Assembly: GCF_914767665.1 (NCBI RefSeq)
Contig: NC_059508.1
Span: 23,745,501-23,809,500 of the forward strand
Length of the DNA: 64,000 bases
DNA from: Harmonia axyridis
Lineage: Eukaryota > Arthropoda > Insecta > Coleoptera > Coccinellidae
Reading direction: 5' to 3'
The notes below the pieces were generated by a model, which did not search any database, was not told where the DNA came from, and saw nothing but the letters and a program-made list of their open reading frames with translations. This document shows positions 1-10,198 of this stretch, piece after piece. Positions within the stretch are counted from its first letter, which is position 1. Every line of letters begins with the position of its first letter. The translations under genes were made by a program, and so were the position numbers.

Positions 1-843
1 TGGACTTAGCCTCAGTATTGGTTTAGAATGTTGGAATTGATCCTGAAGTAGGGCACCAAAATCAACTCAAATTTATCGGATTTGGTGTTGATGGTTGGAC
101 TTAGCCTCAGGATTGGTTTAGAATGTTGGAATTGATCCTGAAGTAGGACGACCAAAATCAACTCAAATTTATCGGGTTTGGTGTTGATTGTTGGACTTAG
201 CCTCAGGATTGGTTTAGAATGTTGGAATTGATCCTGAAGTAGGACTACCAAAATCAACTCAAATTTATCGGATTTGGTGTTGATTGTTGGACATAGCCTC
301 AGGATTGGTTTAGAATGTTGAAATTGATCCTGAAGTAGGACGACCAAAATCAACTCAAATTTATCGGATTTGGTGCTGATTGTTGGACTTAGCCTCAGGA
401 TTGGTTTAGAATGTTGAAATTGATCCTGAAGTAGGACACCAAAATCAACTCAAATTTATCGGATTTGGTGTTGATTGTTGGACTTAGCCTCAGGATTGGT
501 TTAGAATGTTGAAATTGATCCTGAAGTAGGACACCAAAATCAACTCAAATTTATCGGATTTGGTGTTGATTGTTGGACTTAGCCTCAGGATTGGTTTAGA
601 ATGTTGAAATTGATCCTGAAGTAGGACACCAAAATCAACTCAAATTTATCGGATTTGGTGTTGATTGTTGGACTTAGCCTCAGGATTGGTTTAGAATGTT
701 GGAATTGATCCTGAAGTAGGACGACCAAAATCAACTCAAATTTATCGGATTTGGCGTTGATTGTTGGACTTAGCCTCAGGATTAGTTTAGAATGTTGAAA
801 TTGATCCTGAAGTAGGACGACCAAAATCAACTCAAATTTATCG
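1..843. repeat. 95/96-bp satellite array A (right end only)
   Basis: About nine tandem units cut by the window edge. Units are 95 or 96 bp, depending on whether one stretch reads ggacacc or ggacgacc. GC is about 37% by count in a consensus unit, roughly twice that of the mitochondrial sequence next to it. The array stops abruptly at ATCG before the AT-rich spacer, at exactly the same place as the other three arrays. Minus-strand open frames through it are artefacts of the 96-bp (32-codon) period. Confidence 0.95.
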
Positions 844-1010
844 AATATATTTATATAAATAATCCTATTTTATAGGATTTTTTACTTTGTGAATTAATTT
901 TTGTACACTTAAATTAATGAAAATTTAATAGTTTTTATTAAAGGTTAAAATATTAAATTTAAAATTTAACTTAATAAGTTAAATTTTTAATTGTTAATTT
1001 TTTTTTGTAA
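844..1010. other. AT-rich spacer between satellite and trnQ, unit 1
   Basis: Non-coding, very AT-rich stretch between the array end and trnQ. It contains a perfect 7-8 bp hairpin at 861-879 (AATCCTA / TAGGATT). In an ancestral insect genome trnI would lie here. I searched both strands by eye for a GAT anticodon in a cloverleaf and found none. The satellite-mitochondrial junction lies in or at the edge of this segment. Confidence 0.7.
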
Positions 1011-1079
1011 TTATATTCAATAAAATTAAATTATTTCTTAAAGTTTCAAAAACTCTTGTACATCTTATACTAGAATATA
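1011..1079 (-). tRNA. trnQ: tRNA-Gln (TTG), unit 1
   Basis: The acceptor arms TATATTC/GAATATA pair over 7 bp (1012-1018 with 1073-1079). The anticodon loop reads TTTTGAA, anticodon TTG. The last anticodon-stem pair but one is G-U here; units 2 and 3 have G-C instead. It shares one base with trnM. Confidence 0.93.
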
Positions 1080-1142
1080 AAGATAAGCTAAAGAAGCTGA
1101 TGGGTTCATACCCCATTTATAAAGGTATACCCCTTTTCTTTA
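1079..1142 (+). tRNA. trnM: tRNA-Met (CAT), unit 1
   Basis: Anticodon stem TGGGT/ACCCC-type arm around CAT near 1107, and acceptor AAAGATA with TTTCTTT (one T-T mismatch). It directly precedes nad2, the ancestral position. Confidence 0.95.
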
Positions 1143-2149
1143 TAATTAAAACTATAAAATTAATATTTTTAATTTTAATAATAAGAGGAACTCTTATTTC
1201 TATTTCTGCTTATTCATGAATTAATATCTGAATTGGTTTAGAATTAAACCTCTTAGCTTTTATTCCTATTATAAATTTAGATAATTTTAAGTATTCTTCT
1301 GAATCCTCCTTGAAATATTTTTTAGTTCAAGTTTCTGCATCAATTCTAGTTTTATTTTCTTTTTTAAATTCATTTATTTTAATCAATTCTATCGAGCAAT
1401 TAATACCTACTTCTATATTTTTGTTTAACAGAGCTATCCTTATAAAAATAGGAGCAGCCCCTTTTCACTTTTGATACCCAGAAGTCCTAGAAGGACTAAG
1501 ATGAGCTAATGCATTATTATTAATAACTTGACAAAAAATTGCCCCAATAATTTTAATTATATATAATTTTAAATTAAACCTATTCTTTATTTTGATTATT
1601 TTGATATGTATAACCTTAGGGAGTGTAAAAACATGAAACCAAACCAGATTAAAAAAAATTCTTGCCTTATCTTCCATCAACCATATTGGTTGAATATTAA
1701 GAATAATAATATTAAATCAATCCTTATGAATATTATACTTTTTAATTTATACTTTTATTTCTTTAAATATAATCTTAATTTTTAATAAATATAAAATCTT
1801 TAACATTAAAGATCTTATAAATAATATGAATTACAATAAAACTTTAAAATTCTATTTTTTTTTAAATTTCTTTTCTCTAGGAGGAATCCCCCCCTTTTTA
1901 GGATTTTTTCCTAAGTGACTAATACTAAAAACTTTAATTGAAAATCACTTTTATTTTCTATCTTTTATAATAATTTTTATTACTTTAATTTGTATATATA
2001 TTTATATACGCTTAATACTTCAATCTTTAATAATAAAATTAAATGAAAATAAAAAATTTAATTATATTAACTCTTACTATGTAATTTTTTTAAATTGAGT
2101 GAATATTTACGGATTAATCATTTTTACTGTGATTTTTAGAATTTATTAA
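1142..2149 (+). CDS. nad2: NADH dehydrogenase subunit 2, unit 1
   Basis: Complex I membrane subunit of the proton-pumping arm. Read with the invertebrate mitochondrial code it is open for 335 residues from ATA (next to trnM) to TAA, a normal insect length. Family landmarks are visible: ISAYSWINIWIGLE near the N-terminus, GAAPFHFWYPEVLEGL in the middle and LGGIPPFLGFFPKW towards the C-terminus. The whole protein is hydrophobic helices. The stop overlaps trnW by two bases. As a probable nuclear copy it cannot be expressed under the standard code because of its many TGA codons. Unit 1 has TGA at a Trp codon where units 2 and 3 have TGG. Confidence 0.95.
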
Positions 2150-2210
2150 GGATTTAAGTTAAATAAACTAGTAACCTTCAAAGTTAAAAATAGAATTATT
2201 CTAAGCCTTA
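2148..2210 (+). tRNA. trnW: tRNA-Trp (TCA), unit 1
   Basis: Anticodon TCA in loop CTTCAAA near 2178. Acceptor AAGGATT pairs with AAGCCTT apart from one A-G. Its 3' arm is shared with trnC on the other strand, the usual insect overlap. Confidence 0.93.
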
Positions 2211-2265
2211 GAATAATATTCACCTATAAATTTGCAATTTATAATCATAATTGAATATAAGGCTT
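2203..2265 (-). tRNA. trnC: tRNA-Cys (GCA), unit 1
   Basis: Perfect 7-bp acceptor AAGCCTT/AAGGCTT at 2203-2209 and 2259-2265. The GCA anticodon shows on the plus strand as TGC near 2234. Confidence 0.93.
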
Positions 2266-2326
2266 AATAAAGGAGAAAACTCATAATTAAATTTACAATT
2301 TAACGCTTTAATTCAGCTACTTTATC
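2266..2326 (-). tRNA. trnY: tRNA-Tyr (GTA), unit 1
   Basis: Plus-strand TAC near 2295 gives anticodon GTA. The acceptor arms AATAAAG and CTTTATC pair with one mismatch. It overlaps the start of cox1 by about two bases, as is common in insects. Confidence 0.92.
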
Positions 2327-3865
2327 GAATAAATGATTATTTTCTACTGATCATAAAGATATTGGAACATTATACTTTTTATTTGGAATATGGGCAGGAA
2401 TAGTAGGAACATCGTTAAGTATTTTAATTCGGTTAGAATTAGGAACTAGAGGAAGATTAATTGGAAACGACCAAATTTATAATATAATTGTTACAGCTCA
2501 TGCTTTCATTATAATTTTCTTTATAGTAATACCTATTATAATTGGAGGTTTTGGAAATTGATTAGTTCCTTTAATAATTGGAGCTCCTGATATAGCATTT
2601 CCACGATTAAATAACATAAGATTTTGACTTTTACCCCCTGCTTTAACTCTTTTAATTTTAAGAACAATCGTAGAAATAGGGGCAGGAACAGGATGAACTG
2701 TTTACCCTCCTCTTTCTTCTAATTTAACACATAATGGGCCTTCAGTAGATTTAGTGATTTTTAGTTTACATTTAGCAGGAATTTCCTCAATTTTAGGTGC
2801 AGTAAATTTCATTTCAACTATTATAAATATACGTCCATTTGGTATAATACTTGATAAAACTCCTTTATTTGTATGATCGGTTCTTATTACAGCAATTCTT
2901 TTATTACTATCACTACCAGTTCTTGCAGGAGCAATTACTATACTATTAACTGACCGAAACTTAAATTCTTTTTTTTTTGATCCAACCGGTGGGGGAGACC
3001 CAATTTTATAACAACATTTATTTTGATTTTTTGGCCATCCTGAAGTTTATATTTTAATTCTCCCAGGATTTGGTATAATTTCCCATATTATTACACAAGA
3101 AAGAGGGAAAAAAATTGCCTTTGGTTCTTTAGGAATAATTTATGCTATATTAGCTATTGGACTTCTAGGATTTGTAGTATGAGCTCATCACATATTTACA
3201 GTGGGAATAGATGTTGATACTCGAGCTTATTTTACTTCAGCTACTATAATTATTGCAGTACCCACTGGAATTAAAATTTTTTCTTGATTAGCAACTTTAC
3301 ATGGAATACAATTTTACTATACACCTTCAATTTTATGAACCCTGGGATTTTTATTTTATTTACAATTGGTGGATTAACAGGAGTAATTTTAGCTAACTCT
3401 TCCATAGATATTATTTTACATGATACCTATTATGTTGTAGCTCATTTCCATTACGTTTTATCTATAGGAGCTGTATTTGCCATTATAGCAGGATTTATCC
3501 ATTGATTCCCTTAAATTACAGGATTCAATCTTAACAATAAATTATTACAAATCCAATTTTTAATTATATTTATTGGGGTAAACTTAACATTTTTTCCTCA
3601 ACACTTCTTAGGACTAAGAGGAATACCTCGACGATACTCTGATTATCCTGATGCTTATTACAAATGAAATAAAATTTCTTCTATTGGATCTATAATTTCC
3701 TCTCTTAGAATAATCTTTATAATCTTAATTATTTGAGAAAGATTTTATTCAATACGTTTAAGAAAATTTAATTCTAATGTACCCTCTTTAATTGAATGAC
3801 TCCAACTTTCTCCCCCTAATGAACATTCTTATTCAGAAGTACCAATCTTAGCTCAAAAATTCTAA
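2325..3865 (+). pseudogene. cox1: Cytochrome c oxidase subunit I, disrupted copy, unit 1
   Basis: Catalytic subunit of complex IV (haem a, haem a3 and CuB). Conserved motifs are all present, including HAFIMIFFMVMP, WTVYPPL, HPEVYILILPGFG, AHHMFTVGMDVDTRAY and HDTYYVVAHFHYV. Start is taken at the TCG that insects often use after trnY, since there is no ATN codon in frame. Three lesions are private to this copy: TAA at 3009-3011 (codon 229) where units 2 and 3 have TAC, loss of one T in the run at about 3352-3360, and TAA at 3512-3514 where the others have TTA. Also GAT (Asp) for the usual Asn in the STNHKD motif. It ends at a TAA inside trnL2. The copy is clearly dead. Confidence 0.95.
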
Positions 3866-3925
3866 TATGGCAGATTAGTGCATTGGATTTAAACCCCAAT
3901 TATAAAGATTTACCTTTTTTTAGAA
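3861..3925 (+). tRNA. trnL2: tRNA-Leu(UUR) (TAA), unit 1
   Basis: Starts with the typical TCTAATATGGCAGATTAG; anticodon TAA; the acceptor closes with TTTTAGA at 3918-3924. Lies between cox1 and cox2, the hexapod/crustacean signature position. Confidence 0.95.
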
Positions 3926-4598
3926 ATAGCGACTTGAAAATCATATATATTTTTAGACAGAGCTTCATATTTACTGGAACAATTAAGATTTTTTCATGAT
4001 CACGCCCTTTTGATCTTAATAATAATCACTTGTATTGTAACATATACCATAATGAGACTAACATTAAATAATTATAACCATCGTTTTATATTAGAAGGAC
4101 ACAATATTGAAACAATTTGAACTATCATACCAGCTCTAACTTTAATTTTTATTGCTTTTCCTTCTTTAAAATTAATTTACTTAATTGATGAAATCCGTAA
4201 CCCTTTAGTTACTATTAAAACTATTGGTCATCAATGATATTGAACCTATGAATATACAGATTTTAAAAATCTTGAATTTGATTCATATTTAATTAATAAT
4301 AATCAACTTTTTAATTTTCGATTACTAGAAGTTGATAATCGAACTATTTTACCATATCTTTCTCATATTCGAATTCTAACTTCATCTTCTGACGTAATTC
4401 ATTCTTGAACAGTTCCTTCAACAGGAGTAAAAGTCGATGCCTCCCCAGGGCGATTAAATCAACTTAGATTTAATTTAAATCGAACTGGAATTTTTTTTGG
4501 TCAATGTTCAGAAATTTGTGGAGCAAACCATAGATTTATACCTATTTCTATTGAAAGAATTTCTCCCCAAAATTTCATTAAATGGGTAGAAAATTTTT
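3926..4598 (+). CDS. cox2: Cytochrome c oxidase subunit II, unit 1
   Basis: Complex IV subunit that takes electrons from cytochrome c through the CuA centre. The frame starts ATA GCG ACT TGA right after trnL2 and stays open for 224 residues. Visible are two N-terminal membrane helices, the aromatic electron-entry motif HQWYWTYEY, and the CuA ligand loop GQCSEICGANHSFMP with both cysteines, Glu and His. It ends on a single T directly before trnK, an incomplete stop normally completed by polyadenylation. Identical in length in all three units. Confidence 0.95.
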
Positions 4599-4669
4599 CA
4601 TTAGATGACTGAAAGATAAGTATTGGTCTCTTAAACCACTTTATAGTAATTAACGACTACTTCTAATGA
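4599..4669 (+). tRNA. trnK: tRNA-Lys (CTT), unit 1
   Basis: Perfect acceptor CATTAGA/TCTAATG; anticodon CTT in loop CTCTTAA near 4630. Sits between cox2 and trnD as in the ancestral order. Confidence 0.95.
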
Positions 4670-4731
4670 AAAATTTAGTTAACCTATAACATTAGTTTGT
4701 CAAACTAAAATCATTCTCAGAATAATTTTTA
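4669..4731 (+). tRNA. trnD: tRNA-Asp (GTC), unit 1
   Basis: Acceptor AAAAATT (4669-4675) pairs with AATTTTT (4724-4730); anticodon GTC near 4700. Confidence 0.95.
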
Positions 4732-4884
4732 ATTCCTCAAACTATACCTATGGATTGGTTTTCCTTATATATTTTTATAACACTTTTATTTATTATTTTA
4801 AACATTAAAATATTTTATTCTCATAAAAAATCTCCTTTAAAAAATTTTAAATTATTAAATAAAAAACTTTCTTGAAAATGATAA
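4732..4884 (+). CDS. atp8: ATP synthase subunit 8, unit 1
   Basis: Short membrane subunit of the ATP synthase Fo stator. ATT start directly after trnD, 50 residues, TAA stop. It begins IPQTMPMDW, close to the insect MPQM-x-P signature, followed by one hydrophobic helix and a lysine-rich tail. It shares seven bases (ATGATAA) with atp6, the standard bicistronic overlap. The frame is open in all three units. Confidence 0.93.
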
Positions 4885-5535
4885 TAAATCTTTTTTCTTC
4901 TTTTGATCCTTCATCTTATTTTATATTACCTTTAAATTGACTAAGAATAATTATTAGTTTTTTATTTATTCCTTCTATATTCTGACTAATTCCTAATCGA
5001 TTTAACTTTTTAATTCAAAATATATTAATTACTCTACATAAAGAATTCAAAATCATTACAAAAAAAAATAATACTTTAATATTTATTGTATTATTTTACT
5101 TCATTATAATTAATAACTTAATAGGGTTATTTCCTTACATTTTTACAGCCTCAAGTCATATAATTTTTACTCTATCCCTAGCTTTACCTTTATGGTTAAG
5201 ATTTATATTAAATAGTTGAATTAGTCACACTTATCACTCATTTGCCCATCTAATGCCTCAAGGAACTCCTTCTATTTTAATACCTTTTATAGTATGTATT
5301 GAAACAATTAGAAATATTATTCGTCCTGGAACTCTCGCTATTCGTTTATCAGCTAATATAATTGCAGGACACCTTTTATTAACTCTTTTAGGAAACACTG
5401 GTCCTATAGTAAATTTGCTTATTTTATTAATTATTATAATTCAATTTATACTAATTTTATTAGAATCAGCAGTAGCTTTAATTCAATCTTATGTTTTTGC
5501 TATCCTTAGAACTCTTTATTCTAGAGAAAATAATT
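4878..5535 (+). CDS. atp6: ATP synthase subunit a (6), unit 1
   Basis: Forms the proton half-channels of Fo next to the c-ring. ATG start inside atp8; 219 residues to an incomplete T stop immediately before the cox3 ATG. Landmarks are HLMPQGTP, the RPGTLAIRLSANMIAGH helix with the essential Arg, and LLESAVALIQSYVFAIL near the end. If not cut at 5535, the frame runs on to TAG at 5571. Unit 1 and unit 3 copies are open; unit 2 is interrupted. Confidence 0.95.
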
Positions 5536-6316
5536 ATGATAAAAAATCACCCATTTCATTTAGTAGATTATAGTCCTTGACCAATTTTAGGAGCTTTTAG
5601 AGCTATAACTGCAATAATAGGAATAATTAAATGATTCCATCTTTTTAACTCTAATTTATTTATTTTAAGAAATATAATTCTTTTACTAATTATATTTCAA
5701 TGATGACGAGATGTAATTCGAGAAAGAACCTTTCAAGGAAACCACACTCTTTTAGTATCTTTTGGTTTACGATGAGGAATAATTTTATTTATTACCTCAG
5801 AGATTTTTTTCTTTGTTAGTTTTTTTTGAAGATTTTATCATATAAGATTATCTCCTTCTATCGAACTAGGAATAGCTTGACCTCCAAAAGGAATTAATAC
5901 CTTTAATCCTAATGAAATCCCATTATTAAACACTATTATTCTATTAAGATCAGGCCTAAGAGTAACTTGAGCCCACCATAGATTAATAGAAAATAATTTT
6001 AATCAAACATTTCAAAGATTAATTATTACTGTTTTTCTAGGAATATATTTTTCTTTACTACAAGGAATTGAATATTTAGAAGCCCCATTTTCTATAGCCG
6101 ATTCAGTTTATGGAAGAACATTCTTTATAGCTACAGGATTCCATGGTTTACATGTTATTATTGGTTCTATTTTTCTTTTAGTTTGTTTAACTCGATTAAA
6201 CTTTAATCATTTTAGAAACAATCACCATTTTGGATTTGAAGCAGCAGCATGATATTGACATTTTGTAGACGTAGTATGACTATTCCTATATATATCTATT
6301 TATTGATGAGGTAGAT
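5536..6316 (+). CDS. cox3: Cytochrome c oxidase subunit III, unit 1
   Basis: Structural subunit of complex IV with seven membrane helices. Starts ATG ATA AAA AAT CAC (MMKNHPFHLVDYSPWP), 260 residues, T-- stop before trnG. Conserved stretches WWRDVIRE, GFHGLHVIIG and [21 protein letters not shown] are present. No disabling change seen in any of the three copies. Confidence 0.95.
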
Positions 6317-6378
6317 ATCTATATAGTATAAATATTACATTTGATTTCCAATCAAAAAATCTTTTAAAAGTATAGATA
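6317..6378 (+). tRNA. trnG: tRNA-Gly (TCC), unit 1
   Basis: Acceptor ATCTATA pairs with TATAGAT (6371-6377); anticodon TCC in TTTCCAA near 6348. Confidence 0.94.
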
Positions 6379-6732
6379 ATATTCTTAATTTCATCTTTAA
6401 TTTTAATAATTCTTAGAATTATAATAATTTTAATAATTATTGCAAATTATATCTCAATAAAAACATTTAAAGATCGAGAAAAAAGTTCTCCCTTTGAATG
6501 CGGATTTGACCCTAAAAATTCTGCACGCCTACCATTCTCAATTCACTTTTTTTTAATCGCTTTAATTTTTTTAATTTTTGATGTAGAAATTACCCTTATT
6601 ATCCCTTTTATTTATAGAATAAAATATTCTAATATTATAATTATTAGCATTATATTTTTTATATTCATAGCAATCTTAATTTTAGGTTTATACCATGAAT
6701 GAAAACAAGGAGCCTTAAACTGATCTTTATAG
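6379..6732 (+). CDS. nad3: NADH dehydrogenase subunit 3, unit 1
   Basis: Small complex I membrane subunit at the junction with the peripheral arm. ATA start right after trnG (an in-frame ATA also at 6376), 117 residues, TAG stop overlapping trnA by two bases. The diagnostic loop SSPFECGFDP, whose cysteine is the active/deactive switch residue, and EWKQGALNW at the end are intact. Confidence 0.95.
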
Positions 6733-6793
6733 GATAATAGTTAAATTAACATTTAATTTGCATTTAAAAAATACTGTTTTTCAGTTTATCTTA
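6731..6793 (+). tRNA. trnA: tRNA-Ala (TGC), unit 1
   Basis: Anticodon TGC in TTTGCAT near 6761; acceptor AGGATAA with TTATCTT (6786-6792). First of the A-R-N-S1-E-F cluster. Confidence 0.94.
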
Positions 6794-6856
6794 AATAAGA
6801 AGCAAAATATTGCATTTAGTTTCGACCTAAAAATTTGAATTTAAATTCCTTATTTA
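6793..6856 (+). tRNA. trnR: tRNA-Arg (TCG), unit 1
   Basis: Perfect acceptor AAATAAG/CTTATTT (6793-6799 with 6849-6855); anticodon TCG near 6822. Confidence 0.94.
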
Positions 6857-6918
6857 ATTGAAACCAAACTAGAGGTAAGTCACTGTTAATGATTCCAATG
6901 AGAAACTCTCCAATTAAA
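6854..6918 (+). tRNA. trnN: tRNA-Asn (GTT), unit 1
   Basis: Perfect acceptor TTAATTG/CAATTAA; anticodon GTT in the sequence CACTGTTAATG. Overlaps trnR by about three bases. Confidence 0.94.
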
Positions 6919-6973
6919 GAAATATAAAAATTTAAGCTTCTAACTTAATATATAGCAATTTGTTAATATTTCT
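6919..6973 (+). tRNA. trnS1: tRNA-Ser(AGN) with TCT anticodon, unit 1
   Basis: Perfect acceptor GAAATAT/ATATTTC and a 5-bp anticodon stem TTAAG/CTTAA around loop CTTCTAA, so the anticodon is TCT rather than the usual GCT. No D-arm fits in the 55 bases, as usual for this tRNA. TCT at this position is best known from polyphagan beetles. Confidence 0.9.
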
Positions 6974-7036
6974 TTTTATATAGTTTATCTAAAACATTAT
7001 ATTTTCATTATAAAAAAAGATTAATTCTTATAAATA
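6974..7036 (+). tRNA. trnE: tRNA-Glu (TTC), unit 1
   Basis: Anticodon TTC in TTTTCAT near 7006; acceptor TTTTATA pairs with TATAAAT except the terminal T-T. Confidence 0.92.
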
Positions 7037-7099
7037 CTTAAAAAATATTTTAATTTACCTCAATATCTTCAATATTGCGCTCTATTAAGCTATTTAAGT
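7036..7099 (-). tRNA. trnF: tRNA-Phe (GAA), unit 1
   Basis: Perfect acceptor ACTTAAA/TTTAAGT (7036-7042, 7093-7099). Plus-strand TTC near 7069 gives anticodon GAA. Confidence 0.94.
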
Positions 7100-8814
7100 A
7101 GAATATATAAATCAATAACAAAATAATTCGAATTAAAAATATGATTATATAAATCTTTAAACTATTTTTAAAAATATACTGAAATAAAACAGAAATTTTT
7201 TTAAAAAATTTAAATAAACCCTGACTTCCTAAGGACTCTGATCAACCTTGATCTGAAAATTTATAATTCAGTATTCCTAAATTAATAAAAAAAATAATTT
7301 ATTCCAAAAGTTGAAATATAAGGCAAATTCCATATTAATACTAAAAAAATTAAAATTTTTATTAAATTAGAAAAAATTAAATTATAATTTAATTTTAATA
7401 AAGAAATCTCAAAACCTATAATTACCCCAATTATTACTATAATTAAAATTAAAATTTTCATAAAAAAAGGTAATACAACTAAATTGATATCCTTAAATAT
7501 AAATCATATAAGAACCGTTCCTGAAAATAATACAATAATAAATATAAATCCTATTCTATAAACTATTTCATCTCTTAATTCTTCAGTTCTATTTATTCTA
7601 AACCCACAATAATCTGTAAATATTAAATAATTTAATAAACGCACTGTATAAGAAACTGTTAATGTTAAAGAAATTAATATAATTAAATAAATTACAATAT
7701 TTAACCTTGTCATAGAATAAACCTCTATAATTAAATCTTTTGAGTAAAATCCAGAAAAAAAAGGAATACCACATAATGATAAATTTCTTACATTAAAATA
7801 TATTACAGTTATAGGAGTTTTATAAACTAAACCTCCTATAAAACGAATATCTTGACATTCTCCTATTAAATGAATAAAATTACCTGCACATATAAATAAT
7901 AAGGCTTTAAATAAAGCATGAATTAATAAATGAAAAAAAGCTAATTCATATAAACCTAATCTTAAAATAGTAACTATTAAACCTAACTGACTTAAAGTTG
8001 ATAAAGCAATAATTTTTTTTAAATCATATTCAAAATTAGCCGCTAAACCTGAGATTAATATTGTTATCAATCCAATGAATATTAACACAAAAGAATAATT
8101 TTCCAATAATAAATGAAATCGAATTAATAAATAAACCCCTGCTGTTACTAAAGTTGAAGAATGTACTAATGCTGAAACAGGAGTAGGAGCAGCTATAGCT
8201 GCTGGTAATCAAGCTGAAAAAGGAATTTGTGCACTTTTAGTTAAAGCAGCAATAATAATTAACAAACCTACAATTATTATTCTTTTATCTCTATAATAAT
8301 AATCAATATATAATATAAAATATCATCTTCCAAAATTTATTATCCAAGCAATAGAAATTATTAATATTGCATCTCCTACTCGATTAGATAAAGCTGTTAA
8401 TATACCAGCTGAATAAGATTTTACATTTTGATAATAAATTACTAAACAATAAGAAACTAATCCTAACCCATCTCAACCCAATAAAATTGAAATTAAATTT
8501 GGACTTAAAATTATTAATAATATAGATAGAACAAATATAAAAACTAGTATAATAAAACGATTAATAGATAAATCCTTAGATATATAAGATTTTCTATAAA
8601 AAATTACTATGGTAGAAATAAATAAAACAAAAGAAACAAATAATAAAGATATTCAATCTAAAAGAATTAATATTTCTACTTCTATTGAATTTAAATTAAA
8701 AATTCTTCACTCAATAAAATAAACCTTTCCTGTATTAAGTAAAAATAATCTAAAACAAAAAAAAAAAAAAAAACACCTAAGTATTAATCTAGAAAAAATT
8801 ACACAAAAAGATAT
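7100..8814 (-). pseudogene. nad5: NADH dehydrogenase subunit 5, frameshifted copy, unit 1
   Basis: Largest complex I proton-pumping subunit. The sense frame starts ATA TCT TTT directly after trnH and contains KVYFIEW, LDWMSLLF, GWDGLGLVSY, SNRVGDA, HALFKALLF and LCGIPFFSGFYSKD, ending on T-- next to trnF. An extra A in the run at 7287-7294 (8 A against 7 in units 2 and 3) shifts the last ~60 codons, so this copy is broken. A long poly-A tract at about 8757-8773 (poly-T in sense) lies in the N-terminal part; here its length keeps the frame. Confidence 0.93.
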
Positions 8815-8877
8815 TACTTAAAGTTAAAGTAACTTCATTGACTCCACAAATCAATATTTTATATAAACTATTTAAGT
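8815..8877 (-). tRNA. trnH: tRNA-His (GTG), unit 1
   Basis: Sense anticodon loop TTGTGGA between stems TTGAT and GTCAA; perfect acceptor ACTTAAA/TTTAAGT (8816-8822 with 8871-8877 on the plus strand). Its sequence reads as an open continuation of nad4, which hides it in ORF calls. Confidence 0.92.
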
Positions 8878-10198
8878 AAAAGAAAAATAAATCTCTTTTT
8901 AATAAAATTAAATTTAAAGGAACCCAATGTATGAGTAATAAAATTAATTCTCGATAAGAAATTAATTCAAAAAAATATAATCTTCTGTAAAATTTTCCAT
9001 GTTGACTAAAAGAATATAAATACAAACTATAAGAAGCTCTCAAAAAAGTTATAATTATTAATATAAATATACAAATATGAGAATAATTAATTAAACTATT
9101 AATTAACAAAATTTCTCTTAACAAATTTAAAGAAGGTGGTGCAGCTATATTTCTAATTACTAACAAAAATCACCATAAAGATAAAAAAGGTACAATATTA
9201 ATTAAACCTTTATTAATAAAAATACTTCGACTAACAATACGTTCATAATTTATATTTACTAAAACAAATAATCCTGAAGAACAACAGCCATGAGCTAATA
9301 TTATTATTAAAGATCCAGTAATTCCTCAAGAATTAAATGTTAATAAACCTGACAATAAAAGTCCTATATGAACAACTGAAGAATAAGCAATTAAAGATTT
9401 TATATCTCTTTGACGTAAACAACTTAAAGAAACTAAAATCCCTCCTATTAAAGATAAATTAATTAAAAAAAAATTAACCTTAACTCCTAAATATAAAAAT
9501 ATAGTTAAAAATCGAATAAGTCCATATCTTCCTAACTTTAATATCACTCCTGCTAATATTATAGACCCAGCAACTGAAGCTTCTACATGTGCTTTAGGCA
9601 ATCATAAATGAAATAAAAATATCGGCATTTTAACTAAAAATACTATTATTATTATAAAATATAAAATAAAACTAAATAAATTTACATTAATATAAGTCAA
9701 ATCTAATGTTTTAAACTTTGAATAATAAATAAAAATAAACAATATTATTGGTAAAGAAGCTATAATTGTATAAAAAAATATATATATTCCAGCTTGAATA
9801 CGTTCAGGCTGATATCCTCAACCTAAAATCAAAATCAAAATTGGAATTAACCTAGCCTCAAAAAATATATAAAATAAAAATATATTTATAGAAGAAAAAG
9901 TTAATAATAAAAAAAGCAATAATAATAATAATAAAATACTAAATAACTCACTGAAATCTTTTAAATTAAAAAGTTTTTCTCTAGCTATAAATATTAAAAA
10001 AGAAATTCAAAACCTTAATAATAACAAAAAATATGATAAAAAATCTATACCTATAAAAAAATTTAATGAACTAAAAAATAAAAAAGAAATTTTTGAAAAA
10101 AATCAAATTCTTATTAAAATTAAATAATTTTTAATTAATCAAAATTTATTTATAAAACATAAAGGCATCATAAATACTAATATTATTAATATTATCAT
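8878..10198 (-). CDS. nad4: NADH dehydrogenase subunit 4, unit 1
   Basis: Complex I antiporter-like proton pump. Starts ATG ATA ATA inside the end of nad4L and gives 440 residues with a T-- stop before trnH. Recognisable parts are LPKAHVEASVAGSMILAGVLLKLGRYG-type helix at about 9500-9601, LIAYSSVVHIG with the functional Ser/His region, and the C-terminal SLYLYSFSQHGKF and HWVPLN motifs. Length 1321 nt fits one complete frame plus T. Unit 2 has an indel; units 1 and 3 do not. Confidence 0.93.

Noticed and set aside
1465..1680. 71-codon minus-strand frame opposite nad2 (also at 23556 and 43956)
   Set aside because: Shadow of nad2, which reads perfectly on the plus strand.
8789..8877. Extended C-terminus of nad4 (about 30 extra residues)
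   Set aside because: The extension translates trnH; nad4 ends on an incomplete stop before it.
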